Shown here: piece by piece, positions 40,635 through 48,891 of the stretch | Layout: every line of letters begins with the position of its first letter | Position numbering within the stretch: the first letter of the stretch is position 1 | Origin: Curtobacterium aurantiacum | Lineage (GTDB): Bacteria; Actinomycetota; Actinomycetes; Actinomycetales; Microbacteriaceae | Length of the DNA: 64,000 nt | Assembly: GCF_018598555.1 (NCBI RefSeq) | Contig: NZ_JAHEWN010000007.1 | Span: forward strand, 1 to 64,000 | Direction of reading: 5' to 3' | Position numbers and translations under genes: made by a program | Notes under the pieces: model-generated | Seen by the model: the letters and a program-made list of their open reading frames with translations, nothing else | The model's database searches: none | What the model was told of the DNA's origin: nothing

Positions 40635-41407
40635 GCGTGCACGCGGGCGAGGAACTCGACGAGCGCGGGGTGCTGCGGTCGGTCGAGGACGTCGGCGGGG
40701 GACCCCTGCTCGACGACCTCGCCGCGGTGCAGGAACACGATCCGGTCGGCGACGTTCCGCGCGAAGTGCATCTCGTGCGTCGTCATCAGGATCGTCGAAC
40801 CCTGCCGCTTCAGCTCGGTGACCAGGTCGAGCACCTCGCCGACGAGCTGGGGGTCGAGCGCGCTCGTCACCTCGTCGAGCAGCAGGAGTTCCGGGTCGGA
40901 CGCGATGGCCCGGACGATGGCGACGCGCTGCTGCTGGCCGCCGGACAGCCGGTCGGGGTACGCATCGGCGAACTCCGCCAGGCCGATCCGGTCGAGCAGC
41001 CGCCGCGCGGTCTCCTCGGCCTGCGCCCGGCCGATGCCGTGCACCTGACGGGAGGCGAGCGTGACGTTGTCGAGCACGCTCATGTGCGGGAACAGGTTGA
41101 ACTGCTGGAACACCACGCCGATGCGCGCCCGGACCGCGTCGACGGCGATGCGGGGGTCGGCGATGTCCGTGCCCTGCAGCAGGATCTCCCCGTCGTCGAT
41201 GCCCTCGAGCAGGTTGACCGTCTTGAGCAGCGTCGACTTGCCGGAGCCGGAGGCCCCGATGACGCAGATGACCTCGTGGCGGTGGACCGTCAGGTCGATG
41301 CCACGCAGGACCTCGTGCTCGCCGAAGGCCTTGCGCAACCCGCGCAGTTCGAGGACCGCGGCGTCCGTACCGGACGGACCACGGGCCTCCAGGCCGGCCT
41401 CGCTCAT
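40631..41407 (-). CDS. Polar amino-acid ABC transporter ATPase
   Basis: A 258-aa import ATPase of the GlnQ/HisP type. Walker A GASGSGKST near residue 49, Q-loop VVFQQFNLFPH, signature LSGGQQQR, Walker B LLLLDEVTSALDP, switch His in MTTHEM. Its ATG overlaps the permease stop as ATGA. It energises the adjacent permease and binding protein. Confidence 0.95.
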   Translation of the reverse strand: MSEAGLEARGPSGTDAAVLELRGLRKAFGEHEVLRGIDLTVHRHEVICVIGASGSGKSTLLKTVNLLEGIDDGEILLQGTDIADPRIAVDAVRARIGVVFQQFNLFPHMSVLDNVTLASRQVHGIGRAQAEETARRLLDRIGLAEFADAYPDRLSGGQQQRVAIVRAIASDPELLLLDEVTSALDPQLVGEVLDLVTELKRQGSTILMTTHEMHFARNVADRIVFLHRGEVVEQGSPADVLDRPQHPALVEFLARVHA

Positions 41408-42282
41408 ACGGTCCCTCCGATCTGCTCGCGCCGCTGCTGCCGACGCGCGATCGCGTCCGTGACGCGGATCAGCGGCAGGCTGATCACCACGAACAGCAGA
41501 CCCGCGACGAAGTACGGCGTGAAGTTGTAGGTCTCCGCCTGGGCGATCTGGGCGGAACGCACGGCGTCGACGGCGCCGAGGATCGACACCAGGCCGACGT
41601 CCTTCTGCATCGACACGAAGTCGTTCATCAGGGCCGGGGTGACCTTGCGGATCGCCTGCGGCAGCACGACGAGCCGCAGGGTCTTGGCGTGCGAGAGCCC
41701 GAGCGACCGGGCGGCGAGCCGCTGCGAGGGGTGCACGGCCTCCATCCCGGCTCGCAGCACCTCGGCGATGTACGACGAGTAGGTCAGGGTGATCGCGATC
41801 GTGCCCCAGACCTCGGCGGGCAGGCGCGGGAACACCCCGAGGCCGGGGATGCCGTAGCCGACCAGGTACAGCACGATGATGAGCGGCAGACCGCGGAAGA
41901 GGTCCGTGTAGCCGGTCGCGAGCATCCGCAGCGGGAAGAACACCGGGTTGCGCAGGCCCCGGACGACCGCGAGCAACGTGCCGAACACGGCGACACCGAT
42001 GGCGCTGAAGAACAGGATCCGGACGTTCAGCCACAGGCCCGACAGGATGTCCGGGAACGTGTCGATCGCGGTCTGCGGATCGAAGAACGACTGCTGCACC
42101 GCCGCCCAGCCGGGGGTGTTCACGACGCCGAAGTACACGACGGCGAGCACGACCAGGGTGGAGACGACCGACACCACGACGGAGCGACGGCCACGCTGAC
42201 GACGGTAGAGCCGGCGTTCGAGCTCGACCTGACTCGGCGCGGGTGCGGCGACCGGGGTGCCGGCCCCTGCTGGCAGCGTCAT
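41404..42282 (-). CDS. Polar amino-acid ABC transporter permease
   Basis: A 292-aa inner-membrane HisM/GlnP-type permease. A long N-terminal part precedes the core, then TM segments and the EAA loop ARSLGLSHAKTLRLVVLPQAIRK (seen in parts at about 185-207), which docks with the ATPase. The gene starts 4 nt after the binding-protein stop. Confidence 0.93.
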   Translation of the reverse strand: MTLPAGAGTPVAAPAPSQVELERRLYRRQRGRRSVVVSVVSTLVVLAVVYFGVVNTPGWAAVQQSFFDPQTAIDTFPDILSGLWLNVRILFFSAIGVAVFGTLLAVVRGLRNPVFFPLRMLATGYTDLFRGLPLIIVLYLVGYGIPGLGVFPRLPAEVWGTIAITLTYSSYIAEVLRAGMEAVHPSQRLAARSLGLSHAKTLRLVVLPQAIRKVTPALMNDFVSMQKDVGLVSILGAVDAVRSAQIAQAETYNFTPYFVAGLLFVVISLPLIRVTDAIARRQQRREQIGGTV

Positions 42283-42286
42283 CCGG

Positions 42287-43108
42287 TTACTTCAGGACCG
42301 GCGTGCCGGTCTCCGAGGAGAGCCACTTCGTCTGCAGCTCCTGAAGGGTGCCGTCGTCGTCGAGGGTCTTCAGGGCCTCGTCGACCTTGCTCGTGAGCTC
42401 CGAGTCCTTGGGCAGGACGAAGCCGAACTGGTCGCCCTCGCCGTCGTCGGGGAACTGCGCGGACACGGTGCCGTCGTCGACCTGTGCCGAGGCCATGTAG
42501 AACGCCGTCGGCAGGTCGGTGACGATCGCGTCGATCTGCCCGGACTTCAGCGCGAGCACGGCGTCGTCGTTGGAGTTGAACACCTGCGGGGTGACCCCGA
42601 GGACGTCCTTGACGCTCGCGATGCTCGTCGAACCGGTCGCGACGCCGATGGCGTCCTGCTTGAGCGCGGCGATCGTGGTGTCGCCGGCGGCCTCCGACCC
42701 GGACGTCGTCACGACCGCCTGGGTCGTCGTGTAGTAGGCGCTCGACATGTCGACGGCCTTCTTGCGCTTCGCGTCGATCGAGAACTGCTGGACGTTGAGG
42801 TCCCAGTCCTTCGGGCCCGGGGCGATGGCGCTGTCGAACGTGCTGCGCTTCCAGACGACGTCGGACTTGCCGTAGCCCATCTCCTTCGCGACGGCGTACG
42901 CGACGGCGGACTCGAAGCCCTTGCCGGACTCCGGCTCGTTGTCCTCGATCCAGGGCGAGTACGCCGGGTCCCCGGTGGCGATCGTGAGCTTGCCGTCGGT
43001 CACGGTGCCGTCGGCGTTGCTGCTGCCGCCGGCGGAGCAGGCCGACAGGGCGAGGGCGGCGACCGCGGCGGTGGCGACGGCGAAGGTGAAGCGGAGGGGA
43101 CGGGTCAC
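42287..43108 (-). CDS. Amino-acid ABC transporter substrate-binding lipoprotein
   Basis: A 273-aa periplasmic-type binding protein tethered by lipid: signal FAVATAAVAALALSAC with lipobox near residue 23, then GKLTIATGDPAYSPWIEDNE and GFESAVAYAVAKEMGY, the SBP_bac_3 pattern. The position 66-72 region suggests a glutamate/aspartate or other polar ligand, not certain. GTG start at 43108. First gene of the binding protein-permease-ATPase operon. Confidence 0.92.
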   Translation of the reverse strand: MTRPLRFTFAVATAAVAALALSACSAGGSSNADGTVTDGKLTIATGDPAYSPWIEDNEPESGKGFESAVAYAVAKEMGYGKSDVVWKRSTFDSAIAPGPKDWDLNVQQFSIDAKRKKAVDMSSAYYTTTQAVVTTSGSEAAGDTTIAALKQDAIGVATGSTSIASVKDVLGVTPQVFNSNDDAVLALKSGQIDAIVTDLPTAFYMASAQVDDGTVSAQFPDDGEGDQFGFVLPKDSELTSKVDEALKTLDDDGTLQELQTKWLSSETGTPVLK

Positions 43109-43218
43109 GGTCGGGCCTTCGTGCGAGGGGGGTGGGGGCAGGTCGAAGTGTACTTCGCGGTGGGATACCAATGCGACTCCGGGTGCCCCTGGTGACGCGG
43201 TCTCGTGTCACACACCAG

Positions 43219-43247
43219 TCGACGGGCCGGCGCCGGGCTGGTAATCT
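43219..43247 (+). promoter_or_regulatory. Promoter of a possible small RNA
   Basis: TCGACG (43219-43224), 17 nt, TAATCT (43242-43247). The -10 box is one of the best matches in the window, yet no plus-strand protein gene follows. Confidence 0.45.
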
Positions 43248-43253
43248 GGCGAC

Positions 43254-43330
43254 GCGGGCTGAACCGGGCGCATGCTCGGCTGAGGTCTGAGATCAAGGGG
43301 CGTCCCAGCACGGGGCGCCCCCTTTCTGTT
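43254..43330 (+). ncRNA. Candidate small RNA of about 77 nt
   Basis: Between the promoter above and a hairpin AAGGGGCG ... CGCCCC (43295-43322) followed by TTTCTGTT there is no open frame with a ribosome site. A first hairpin CCGGGCGCATGCTCGG lies at about 43265-43280. The hairpin at 43295-43322 could also end the minus-strand DUF3800 gene. No known RNA family was recognised. Confidence 0.4.
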
Positions 43331-43351
43331 CTCCGGATGTTCCCGACGCCG

Positions 43352-44143
43352 TCACGGCCAGACGACGACGGCGTCGCGCCGCGCGTTCGTCACCTCGGTG
43401 CGCCAGACGGGACGGAGTTCGTCCCACATCGTCTCGTCACAGACGCTGCCGGTCTTCGCGCCGGGTGCCTGGAACCGTCGGAACCCCGCGTACGCGACCA
43501 GGTCGGCCGCCTGGACGAAGTAGGACGACGCCGAGTCACGAGGAACCGGATCCTCGACGAGCAGCGGCGCACTGACACGAGAACCCCCTGGCGCGAAACT
43601 GTGCCGACGGAAGCGCCGATGGATCGCGCGGACCGTCGCGTCGTCGCCCGCGTCGTGCACCAGGATGATCGACTTGCCGGTCTGCTCGGACCGGATCCGG
43701 AGACGCTGGAGCAGGTAGGTCCACGCTCGGTCCTCTGGCCGGTAGTCCATCGGCCGGGCTTCCTTGTCGATCACGACCGCGAAGACCCCGGACGCCACGA
43801 CGGTCAGCGCACCGAGCGACCTCCGGAACACGTCCCGCCGCTGGCCGTCCCCGAGCCCGAGGTCGCGCAGGTCTCCTCGCCCACGCAGCAGCACGTTCGC
43901 TTTGAGCTCGTGACGCAGGAGGATGCCGTAGGTGTCCCGGATCTCGCGACGGACTCCCGTCAGCCAGTCGAGACGGTCGGTCCAGTCGCCGCCCGGGACG
44001 AGCACGCACCCCAGCGTGTAGGTACGAGTCGCGCCCGGAGAGGCAGCCGGATCACCCTTGTCTCCGGTCTCGTCCACGTACGCGAACTCGAAGGGCGCGT
44101 CGAGTGCAGCTCGGGTGAGGGCAGGGACACGACCGGACTCCAT
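43352..44143 (-). CDS. DUF3800 protein
   Basis: A 263-aa protein with the DUF3800 layout: AYVDETGDKGD near residue 21 (acidic residues of an RNase H-like fold), LLRHELKANVLLRG, VFAVVIDKEA, IILVHDAGDDATVRA, and the C-terminal DSASSYFVQAADLVAYAGFRRF. No signal peptide. DUF3800 genes are patchily distributed and frequent near phage or defence genes, but function is not established. It stands alone here. A TATGTT -10 box lies 6 nt before the ATG. Confidence 0.8.
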   Translation of the reverse strand: MESGRVPALTRAALDAPFEFAYVDETGDKGDPAASPGATRTYTLGCVLVPGGDWTDRLDWLTGVRREIRDTYGILLRHELKANVLLRGRGDLRDLGLGDGQRRDVFRRSLGALTVVASGVFAVVIDKEARPMDYRPEDRAWTYLLQRLRIRSEQTGKSIILVHDAGDDATVRAIHRRFRRHSFAPGGSRVSAPLLVEDPVPRDSASSYFVQAADLVAYAGFRRFQAPGAKTGSVCDETMWDELRPVWRTEVTNARRDAVVVWP

Positions 44144-44149
44144 CCGGTC

Positions 44150-44155
44150 AACATA
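44150..44155 (-). promoter_or_regulatory. -10 box (leaderless) of the DUF3800 gene
   Basis: TATGTT on the minus strand ends 6 nt before the ATG at 44143, next to a TACCA-ATG-TGGTA palindrome at 44154-44166. Confidence 0.4.
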
Positions 44156-44168
44156 CCAATGTGGTACG

Positions 44169-44666
44169 TCAGTCGGCCATCGTGAAGTCGTCGAACGAGA
44201 AGCCCGGCGACACCAGGCAGCTCAGCAGCACCTCGCCGTCGCCGGGGATCGTCCGCTGCCACACCCCGCCGCGCACGAACGCCTGCGCGTCGTTCACCCG
44301 GTCACGTCCGGCGTCCGGGCCGAGCGTGATGGTGGCGCCGGGCTCGGGCACGTCACCGTCGCCGCCGAGCTGCAGGTCGACGGTGTCCGGCCCGTGCCAC
44401 ATCCAGATCTCGTCGCTCGCGACCCGGTGCCAGGCGGAAGCCTCGCCCGGGGGCAGCAGGAAGTGGATCAGGGTGGCGGCCGGACGGTCCCCCGCCGGGG
44501 TGGTGACCGTCGCCGGTGAGGTCCAGGTGCGGACGTACCAGCCGCCCTCGGGGTGCGGTTCCATGCCGAGGGCGATCGCGCGCTTCGGCACGTCGAGCCA
44601 CTCGATCAGCTCGCCGGTGACGGTTCGGCGTGCGGCCATCCCGGGGCGGGGTGCTGTCTCGGTCAT
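44169..44666 (-). CDS. DUF985 / cupin_5 family protein
   Basis: A 165-aa cupin-like protein: LGMEPHPEGGWYVRTW, THFLLPPGEASAWHRVASDEIWMWHGPD, LLSCLVSPGFSFDDF. This is the cupin_5 pattern, with a possible metal-binding His cluster. Its ATG overlaps the deaminase stop as ATGA, so it is the third gene of an operon with the deaminase and SahH-like genes. Function unknown. Confidence 0.85.
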   Translation of the reverse strand: MTETAPRPGMAARRTVTGELIEWLDVPKRAIALGMEPHPEGGWYVRTWTSPATVTTPAGDRPAATLIHFLLPPGEASAWHRVASDEIWMWHGPDTVDLQLGGDGDVPEPGATITLGPDAGRDRVNDAQAFVRGGVWQRTIPGDGEVLLSCLVSPGFSFDDFTMAD

Positions 44667-46042
44667 CGTTCCTCCTGGGGGACGTCGGGGGCGTGGTTCG
44701 GGTGCGGTTCGGTGACGACGCCCGCGGCGGCCCGGACGACCCCGCGGATCACGGTGGCGGCCGCCCGCCCGGCACCGTCCTCGACGAGTTCGGCGAGCGC
44801 GTCCGGCACGGTGCGGGCGTCCACGTCGAAGACCGCGAGGTCGGCACGCGCCCCCACGGCGAGGTGCCCGATGCGGTCCGGCCCGACGGCGAGCCCCATC
44901 GCGTGCGCACCCCCGAGGGTCGCCGCCGCGAGCAGCCGCTCGTGCAGGTCCCGGTGTCCGTAGCCCTGGGCGCGGGCGATCCGGTGCAGCGCGGTGACGT
45001 CGGCCATCAGGTCGAGGGACGGCGAGGACGACAGCGAGTCGGTGCCGATGGCGATGGGGCTCCCCTCGCGCAGGTAGTCGGCGACGGGCGGCGGGTCGAG
45101 GCCGATGACGGCGTTCGACCGCGGGCACAGGGCCACCGCGGTGCCGCGGGCGCGCAACAGGGCCCGGTCGGCGGCGGTCATGTAGACGCCGTGGGCGATG
45201 TGGCAGTCCGGCCCGAGCACCCCGAGGCGGTCGACGAACGCGGTCGCGCTGGCCCCGAAGCCCAGGGCTCGCAGCGCCCGGAACGACGGCACGTTCGCCA
45301 GGTGCCAGTCGTTCCCGTGGCCGACGCCGTCGACACCGTCGAGCCCGGGGACCGGGGCGAGGGCGATGCGCTCGCCCTCGAACGCCGCTTCGCCCAGGTG
45401 CAGGTGCAACCGCAGGCCGCGCTGTCGCACGATGTCGGGGAGTTCGAGCAGCGGGGCGACCTCGAGCGAGTAGGGGGCGTGCGGTGACAGGCCGGCTCCG
45501 GGGGTCGTGGGGATCCGGTCGAGTTCGTCGAGCACCTGGTCACGACCGTGTGACTGCCAGGCGTCGTTCTCCCAGTCCATCACCTCCCAGTAGGCGATGC
45601 CCCCGAGCCCGGCGTCCTGCAGCGCGGTCGACGCCTCGATGTCGGTGACGATGTCCGCGATGCTCGTGACGCCGGCGCGGATCGACGCCCGCGCTCCGTC
45701 GGCGGCTTCGGTCCGCCAGTCGTGCGGTTCGGCGTAGTCGACGTTGAACGCTGCGGCCCAGTCCTCGAAGCCGTCGTACTGACGCTGGCCAACACTGGCC
45801 ATGCCGGTGTACTGCAGGTGCGAGTGTGCGTTCACGAGCCCGGGCAGCAGCGCACCACGCCACTGCCGCTCGGCGAAGGTCGCGCCGGACCCGGTGAGCT
45901 GGTCGATGACCCACGACCGATCACCGACGTGCAGGATCCGGCCGTCCTGCACGGCCACCGCGCCGTCCGCGATCGGCGGAGCGGTCATCGGCACGACGAC
46001 GCGCGCCGAGTGCACGGTGACCGGGTGCTGCCTGGCGCTCAT
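44663..46042 (-). CDS. Amidohydrolase of the MTA/SAH deaminase group
   Basis: A 459-aa metal-dependent hydrolase of the TrzN/MTA-SAH deaminase type. Metal ligands: NAHSHLQ (about residues 70-76), the LHLHLGE His, HGVYM and the Asp of IGTDSLSSSPSLD. Deaminases of this group act on S-adenosylhomocysteine, methylthioadenosine, 5-deoxyadenosine or aminodeoxyfutalosine. The neighbour upstream is a SahH-like protein, which favours SAH-type substrates. ATG overlaps the SahH-like stop as ATGA. Confidence 0.85.
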   Translation of the reverse strand: MSARQHPVTVHSARVVVPMTAPPIADGAVAVQDGRILHVGDRSWVIDQLTGSGATFAERQWRGALLPGLVNAHSHLQYTGMASVGQRQYDGFEDWAAAFNVDYAEPHDWRTEAADGARASIRAGVTSIADIVTDIEASTALQDAGLGGIAYWEVMDWENDAWQSHGRDQVLDELDRIPTTPGAGLSPHAPYSLEVAPLLELPDIVRQRGLRLHLHLGEAAFEGERIALAPVPGLDGVDGVGHGNDWHLANVPSFRALRALGFGASATAFVDRLGVLGPDCHIAHGVYMTAADRALLRARGTAVALCPRSNAVIGLDPPPVADYLREGSPIAIGTDSLSSSPSLDLMADVTALHRIARAQGYGHRDLHERLLAAATLGGAHAMGLAVGPDRIGHLAVGARADLAVFDVDARTVPDALAELVEDGAGRAAATVIRGVVRAAAGVVTEPHPNHAPDVPQEER

Positions 46043-47754
46043 GCCGGGTCTCCGAAACGGTGGGTCCGGACGTCCGGCTCGCGGTCCGCCGGGTGCTCCG
46101 CTGGTGATCCGGGAGGCGCGGGTCGGCTCCCGAACGCGGCGAGCGCCGCGCGGGCGGTCGCGTCGTCGACCGCGGGGTCGATCGGCACGACAGCACGCTC
46201 CAGTTCGTCGCCGCGTTCGAGGAGCATGCGGACGGCGCCGAGCTGCACGGCGAAGGACAGGTCCATGATCTCGACGGGGTTGCCCTCGGCCGCGGTGATG
46301 TTGATGCAGCCGCCGTCGTCGAGCACGATCGGCCCGCCGTCGGCCCCGGGGAACACGAACCGCTCGGCCTTCGGTCCCACGCTCTGGCGTTCGGCCCCGG
46401 CAGCGAGCGCGTCGTCGGTCGCGATCTCCTGGCCCACCCCACCGGCGACGGCGACCACGGCACCGTCCGCGCAGGCACGGAGCACGTCGAGGTCGATCGT
46501 GTCCGGCACCCCGGTGGCGCTCATCACCAGGTCGGCGTCCCGCACCGCCTCGACGAGCGGGGCCACGGCGTACCCGGCGAAGCGTGCCTGCAGGGCGCGG
46601 ACCGGGTCGGTCTCGGCGACCGTCACCCGGAACCCGAGGGCGGCGAGCACCAGGGCGACCCCTTCGCCGACGTGCCCGAACCCGGCGACGACCGCCGCTC
46701 CTCCCGAGACGACGCGGTGTGTGCCGGACGCGAGCTCGTCGACCAGGTCGAGCACCGCGAACACCGTCGACTGCCCGGTGCCGTACCGGTTGTCGAAGAA
46801 CGTCTTGGTGCGGGCGTCGTTCACGGCGATCACCGGGATGCCGAGCGCGCCACGAGCCGCGAGCACACGGAGGGGCCGGAGGCCGCTCGTGGTCTCCTCG
46901 GCGGCACCGAGCATCGTCGGCAGGAGGTCGGGGCGTTCCTGGTGGGCGAGCCGGATGACGTGCGACCCGTCGTCGAGCAGGATGTGCGGCGCCGTATCGA
47001 GCATCGCGAGGGCCAGCTGCTTCTGCTCGGGGAGCGTCGCCGTGCTGCTCGCGAACACGGTCAGGCCGGCGGACCGCAGTGCCTCGGCGACGGCGTCGTC
47101 GGTCTCGTCGGCGTGGGCGTAGACGACGACCTCGGCACCGGCGTCACGGAGCAGCAGGCTCAGCACCGCCGTCTTGGGCTCGAGGAACATCGCGACGCCG
47201 ATGCGCGTGCCGCGCAGGAGCCCGCCGTCGCGGAGTTCGGCGGCGACCGACCGGGCGACCGGCATCGAGCGTCGTGCCCAGCGCAGGCGGGCCTGGGCTG
47301 CCGGGTCGTCCTCGGGGTCGCGGCCGGTGGAGACGAGGAACACGTCGTCGGAGAGCATCGGGACGGCGAGCACGCCGGGTCGGGCGGGCGTGACGGGGCC
47401 GAAGGCGTCCTCGTCGACGGCGGGCAGGTGGCGGCCGGCGTCGATGACGATCAGCGTCGCGCCGCGTGGGCGGTCGGCGGCCTGCTCGACGGCGTGGGTC
47501 GATTCGTCGGGTGTGCCGAGGCACCAGAGCTGGTCGACGAGGTCGAGGTGCTGATCCGGCGGCTGCCGGTCCGGCTGCTGCGCCTCGTGCGCGCCGAGCG
47601 CGGTCAGCAGGCGCCGGAGTGCCGCGGCGTCACGAGGGTCGCCACCGACGATGCGGAACCGGCGGGCGGCGAGGAGCAGGTTCGTCGCTGCGGCGAAGCG
47701 CCGGACGGCCGCCGAGGCCCAGGCCAGCGTCTCGGGGTCGGGTGCTGGCGGCAT
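46039..47754 (-). CDS. Adenosylhomocysteinase-like protein, divergent
   Basis: A 571-aa NAD-dependent SahH-fold protein, longer than the usual 430-490 aa because of a divergent N-terminal part of about 170 residues. Family motifs are present: EPKTAVLSLLLRDAGAEVVVYA, ILLDDGSH, EETTSGLRPLR, NDARTKTFFDNRYGTGQS and the NAD motif VAGFGHVGEGVA. The C-terminal KPDHYRY-type tail of canonical SahH, which reaches into the partner subunit, is not seen; an Asp/Pro-rich tail replaces it. Together with the deaminase it suggests hydrolysis of a deaminated product, S-inosylhomocysteine. A TACGAT -10 box lies 6 nt before the ATG. Confidence 0.82.
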   Translation of the reverse strand: MPPAPDPETLAWASAAVRRFAAATNLLLAARRFRIVGGDPRDAAALRRLLTALGAHEAQQPDRQPPDQHLDLVDQLWCLGTPDESTHAVEQAADRPRGATLIVIDAGRHLPAVDEDAFGPVTPARPGVLAVPMLSDDVFLVSTGRDPEDDPAAQARLRWARRSMPVARSVAAELRDGGLLRGTRIGVAMFLEPKTAVLSLLLRDAGAEVVVYAHADETDDAVAEALRSAGLTVFASSTATLPEQKQLALAMLDTAPHILLDDGSHVIRLAHQERPDLLPTMLGAAEETTSGLRPLRVLAARGALGIPVIAVNDARTKTFFDNRYGTGQSTVFAVLDLVDELASGTHRVVSGGAAVVAGFGHVGEGVALVLAALGFRVTVAETDPVRALQARFAGYAVAPLVEAVRDADLVMSATGVPDTIDLDVLRACADGAVVAVAGGVGQEIATDDALAAGAERQSVGPKAERFVFPGADGGPIVLDDGGCINITAAEGNPVEIMDLSFAVQLGAVRMLLERGDELERAVVPIDPAVDDATARAALAAFGSRPAPPGSPAEHPADREPDVRTHRFGDPA

Positions 47755-47760
47755 GTGCCA

Positions 47761-47766
47761 ATCGTA
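47761..47766 (-). promoter_or_regulatory. -10 box (leaderless) of the SahH-like operon
   Basis: TACGAT on the minus strand ends 6 nt before the ATG at 47754. Confidence 0.4.
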
Positions 47767-47797
47767 GGGCGAGCGGCTGCGGCGACCCGGCGGAGGC

Positions 47798-48823
47798 TCA
47801 GCGCAGCCGGTCTGGGCCGGGGGTCGCGTCCCACCCGTCGGGTGCCTGCGTCCCGTCCCACCCGTCGGGTGCCTGCGTCCCGTCCCACCCGTCGGGTGCC
47901 TGCGTCCCGCCCCACCCGCCGGGCGCCGGCAGGGCCTGCGTGCGTCCGCGGTGGTGGCGGAGCACCCCGACCAGCACGGCGACGCCGATGAGGCTCACGA
48001 TCGCGAGCCCGATCACGTAGACGGTCGTCACGATCCCGCCGACCGCCGCCGGGACCATGCCGTACTGCGCGGCAGAGAACGGGACCCCGGACACGACGAA
48101 CGCGATGAGTGTCGCGATCGTGCCGTTGGCGTCCCACAGCCCGTGCAGCACCGAGACCACCACGTACGCGACGATCGGCGGCCACGACCAGCGGAACCGT
48201 GCCCGTCCGGTGGCGGCACCGAACAGCACCGCCCCGAGGATCGCCGTCCAGAGCACGTGTCCGACGGGCGCCAGCACCGCGCGGACCACCTCGGTCTGCA
48301 GGAGCGAGGCGAGGTCGATCCCCCGGGCCGTGATCGCCGCGTTGAACGCGTAGCCGGCCGACTCGAACGCGGCGAACCCGGCACCGATCGTCGCGCCGAG
48401 CAGCGCGCCCTGCTTCGCCGTCTTCGGGCGGACGCGCCACCCCACGACGACGAGCAGGACGCCCTTGACGAACTCCTCCACGAAGCCGACGACCAGGTAC
48501 AGGCCGGCGCCCTGCTCCAGGTCGGCCTCGAGCAGTGACGCCCCGAGCACGCCGAGGATCCCGCCGACGAAGAACGCGGTGACGAGCTGCATCGTGCTGA
48601 CCGTGCCGGTGACCCGTTCGATGACGAACAGCACGACGGTGAACGGCACGAGGAAGCTGCCGAGCAGGATGATCGTCGGCACGAGGTTCGTGTTCTGCGT
48701 CGACACGGTGACGACGATCGTGACGACCCACAGCACGAAGCCGACGAGCAGGGTCTTCCACCACCAGCCGTGCCGGTGGTGGGGGTGTGCGACGGGCGTG
48801 TCCCAGGGCAGGCTCATGGCCAC
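47798..48823 (-). CDS. PrsW-family intramembrane metalloprotease
   Basis: A 341-aa membrane protein with eight or nine TM segments. The family catalytic motifs are FVEEFVKG, FAAFESAGY, HVLWT and HGLWD. The C-terminal cytoplasmic tail carries a 9-residue tandem repeat (APDGWDGTQ) encoded by 27-bp DNA repeats. GTG at 48823 is preferred to ATG at 48817 because GGAG lies 6 nt before it. Divergent from the mycoredoxin gene. Substrate unknown; in Bacillus PrsW acts on an anti-sigma factor. Confidence 0.85.
   Translation of the reverse strand: MAMSLPWDTPVAHPHHRHGWWWKTLLVGFVLWVVTIVVTVSTQNTNLVPTIILLGSFLVPFTVVLFVIERVTGTVSTMQLVTAFFVGGILGVLGASLLEADLEQGAGLYLVVGFVEEFVKGVLLVVVGWRVRPKTAKQGALLGATIGAGFAAFESAGYAFNAAITARGIDLASLLQTEVVRAVLAPVGHVLWTAILGAVLFGAATGRARFRWSWPPIVAYVVVSVLHGLWDANGTIATLIAFVVSGVPFSAAQYGMVPAAVGGIVTTVYVIGLAIVSLIGVAVLVGVLRHHRGRTQALPAPGGWGGTQAPDGWDGTQAPDGWDGTQAPDGWDATPGPDRLR
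47830..47937. repeat. 27-bp tandem repeat in the PrsW gene
   Basis: Four units start at 47830, 47857, 47884 and 47911, each with core CCCACCCGTCGGGTGCCTGC. The first three are identical for most of their length; the fourth is degenerate. Unit number is in-frame, so it can change without breaking the gene. Confidence 0.85.
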
Positions 48824-48879
48824 ATGGTGCTCCGGGCGGGGCGAGCGGCGACACGGGAATGTCCGGGGACCGTCCGACG

Positions 48880-48885
48880 TACTCT
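48880..48885 (+). promoter_or_regulatory. -10 box (leaderless) of the mycoredoxin gene
   Basis: TACTCT ends 6 nt before the ATG at 48892. Confidence 0.4.
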
Positions 48886-48891
48886 CTGCAC

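Noticed and set aside
47830-47937. Possible CRISPR-like repeat
   Set aside because: 27-bp units are directly adjacent without spacers and encode a repeat peptide in frame.
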